In this document: one piece after another, positions 36,589 through 36,738 of the stretch | How the letters are laid out: the number at the start of each line of letters is the position of its first letter | Numbering within the stretch: position 1 is the first letter of the stretch | IMG/VR virus record: IMGVR_UViG_3300035180_000276 | Span: 1-36,738 of that record | Direction: 5' to 3' (one strand) | Length of the DNA stretch: 36,738 nucleotides | Origin: a virus | Program-made: the position numbers and the translations under genes | The notes under the pieces: model-generated | Databases searched by the model: none | What the model was told of the DNA's origin: nothing | The model's input: only the letters and a program-made list of their open reading frames with translations

Positions 36589-36738
36589 ATGTCTCTGAAG
36601 CTGATCGAGAACTGGGCCGACGTGCTATGGAAGTCCCTGTCGCTCTGGTGCCTTTATATCGCCGGTATGGCGGCGGCCGTGCACGAGACGATTGCCAAGG
36701 TGCCGCATGGCATCATCCCCGACGATCTGGTCGCAAAG
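36589..36738 (+). CDS. Small holin-like membrane protein, 5' part
   Basis: ATG 36589 with upstream GAGG. The frame (MSLKLIENWADVLW...) runs off the window end and is continued at bases 1-240. The one mismatch in the overlap changes Ile to Val in the codon at 36730. It is the first part of the gene described at 1-240. Confidence 0.75.
   Translation, partial: MSLKLIENWADVLWKSLSLWCLYIAGMAAAVHETIAKVPHGIIPDDLVAK
36604..36738. repeat. Right copy of 135-bp terminal overlap
   Basis: Matches bases 1-135 except at 36730 (G instead of A). Joining the ends restores one intact gene (36589 through 240), which argues for a circular map. Confidence 0.95.

Overview
The window is an essentially complete genome of a tailed phage (siphovirus type) in a GC-rich host. 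GC content, codon use and the protein types (DUF4055-type portal, P22-like coat protein, DUF2815-like DNA-binding protein, short CI/Cro pair) suggest an alphaproteobacterium, most likely a Rhodobacteraceae member such as Paracoccus or Rhodobacter; the host is inferred. The last 135 bases repeat the first 135 with one mismatch, so the unit length is about 36,603 bp and the map is circular or terminally redundant. The gene cut by the window start is the one that begins at 36589.

Layout. (1) 20749-36738 and on through 1-6122, plus strand: the late operon. It holds terminase, portal, scaffold, coat, head-tail connector genes, tail tube, tail assembly chaperones with a programmed -1 frameshift site, tape measure, tail/host-contact proteins, an OmpR-type winged-helix gene, glycine-rich and Trp-repeat fibre-like proteins, and a lysis cassette (GH108 endolysin, holin candidate, spanin-like lipoprotein). 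(2) 6270-10800, minus strand: a 12-gene accessory operon whose genes nearly all overlap by ATGA, GTGA, TGATG or TAATG. It encodes three paralogous Cys-rich heptapeptide-repeat proteins, a protein with ice-nucleation-like octads, small proteins, a stand-alone class II aminoacyl-tRNA-synthetase-like catalytic core, a cytosine-methyltransferase remnant and an Ala-rich protein. It has its own TTGACA promoter. (3) 10963-11883, minus strand: a lipoprotein gene and a CI-like repressor gene. (4) 11945-20537, plus strand: the early operon, with a Cro-like gene, small genes, a D12-class adenine methyltransferase, a RuvC-like resolvase, an ssDNA-binding protein, a primase-helicase, a GTGTGACG iteron cluster, a dATP/dGTP diphosphohydrolase-like protein, an HTH protein and a NusG-like protein just before the late promoter.

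Working model. The CI/Cro pair sets the lysogeny decision. Early genes copy the DNA, possibly from the iteron region. The NusG-like protein may help transcription of the roughly 22-kb late operon from the promoter at 20547-20575. No integrase, transposase or partition gene is visible, so how the lysogen is kept is open. The accessory operon is the least explained part: nothing in it looks needed for making a virion, and its aaRS-like core with the repeat-protein family is the best candidate for an undescribed system.
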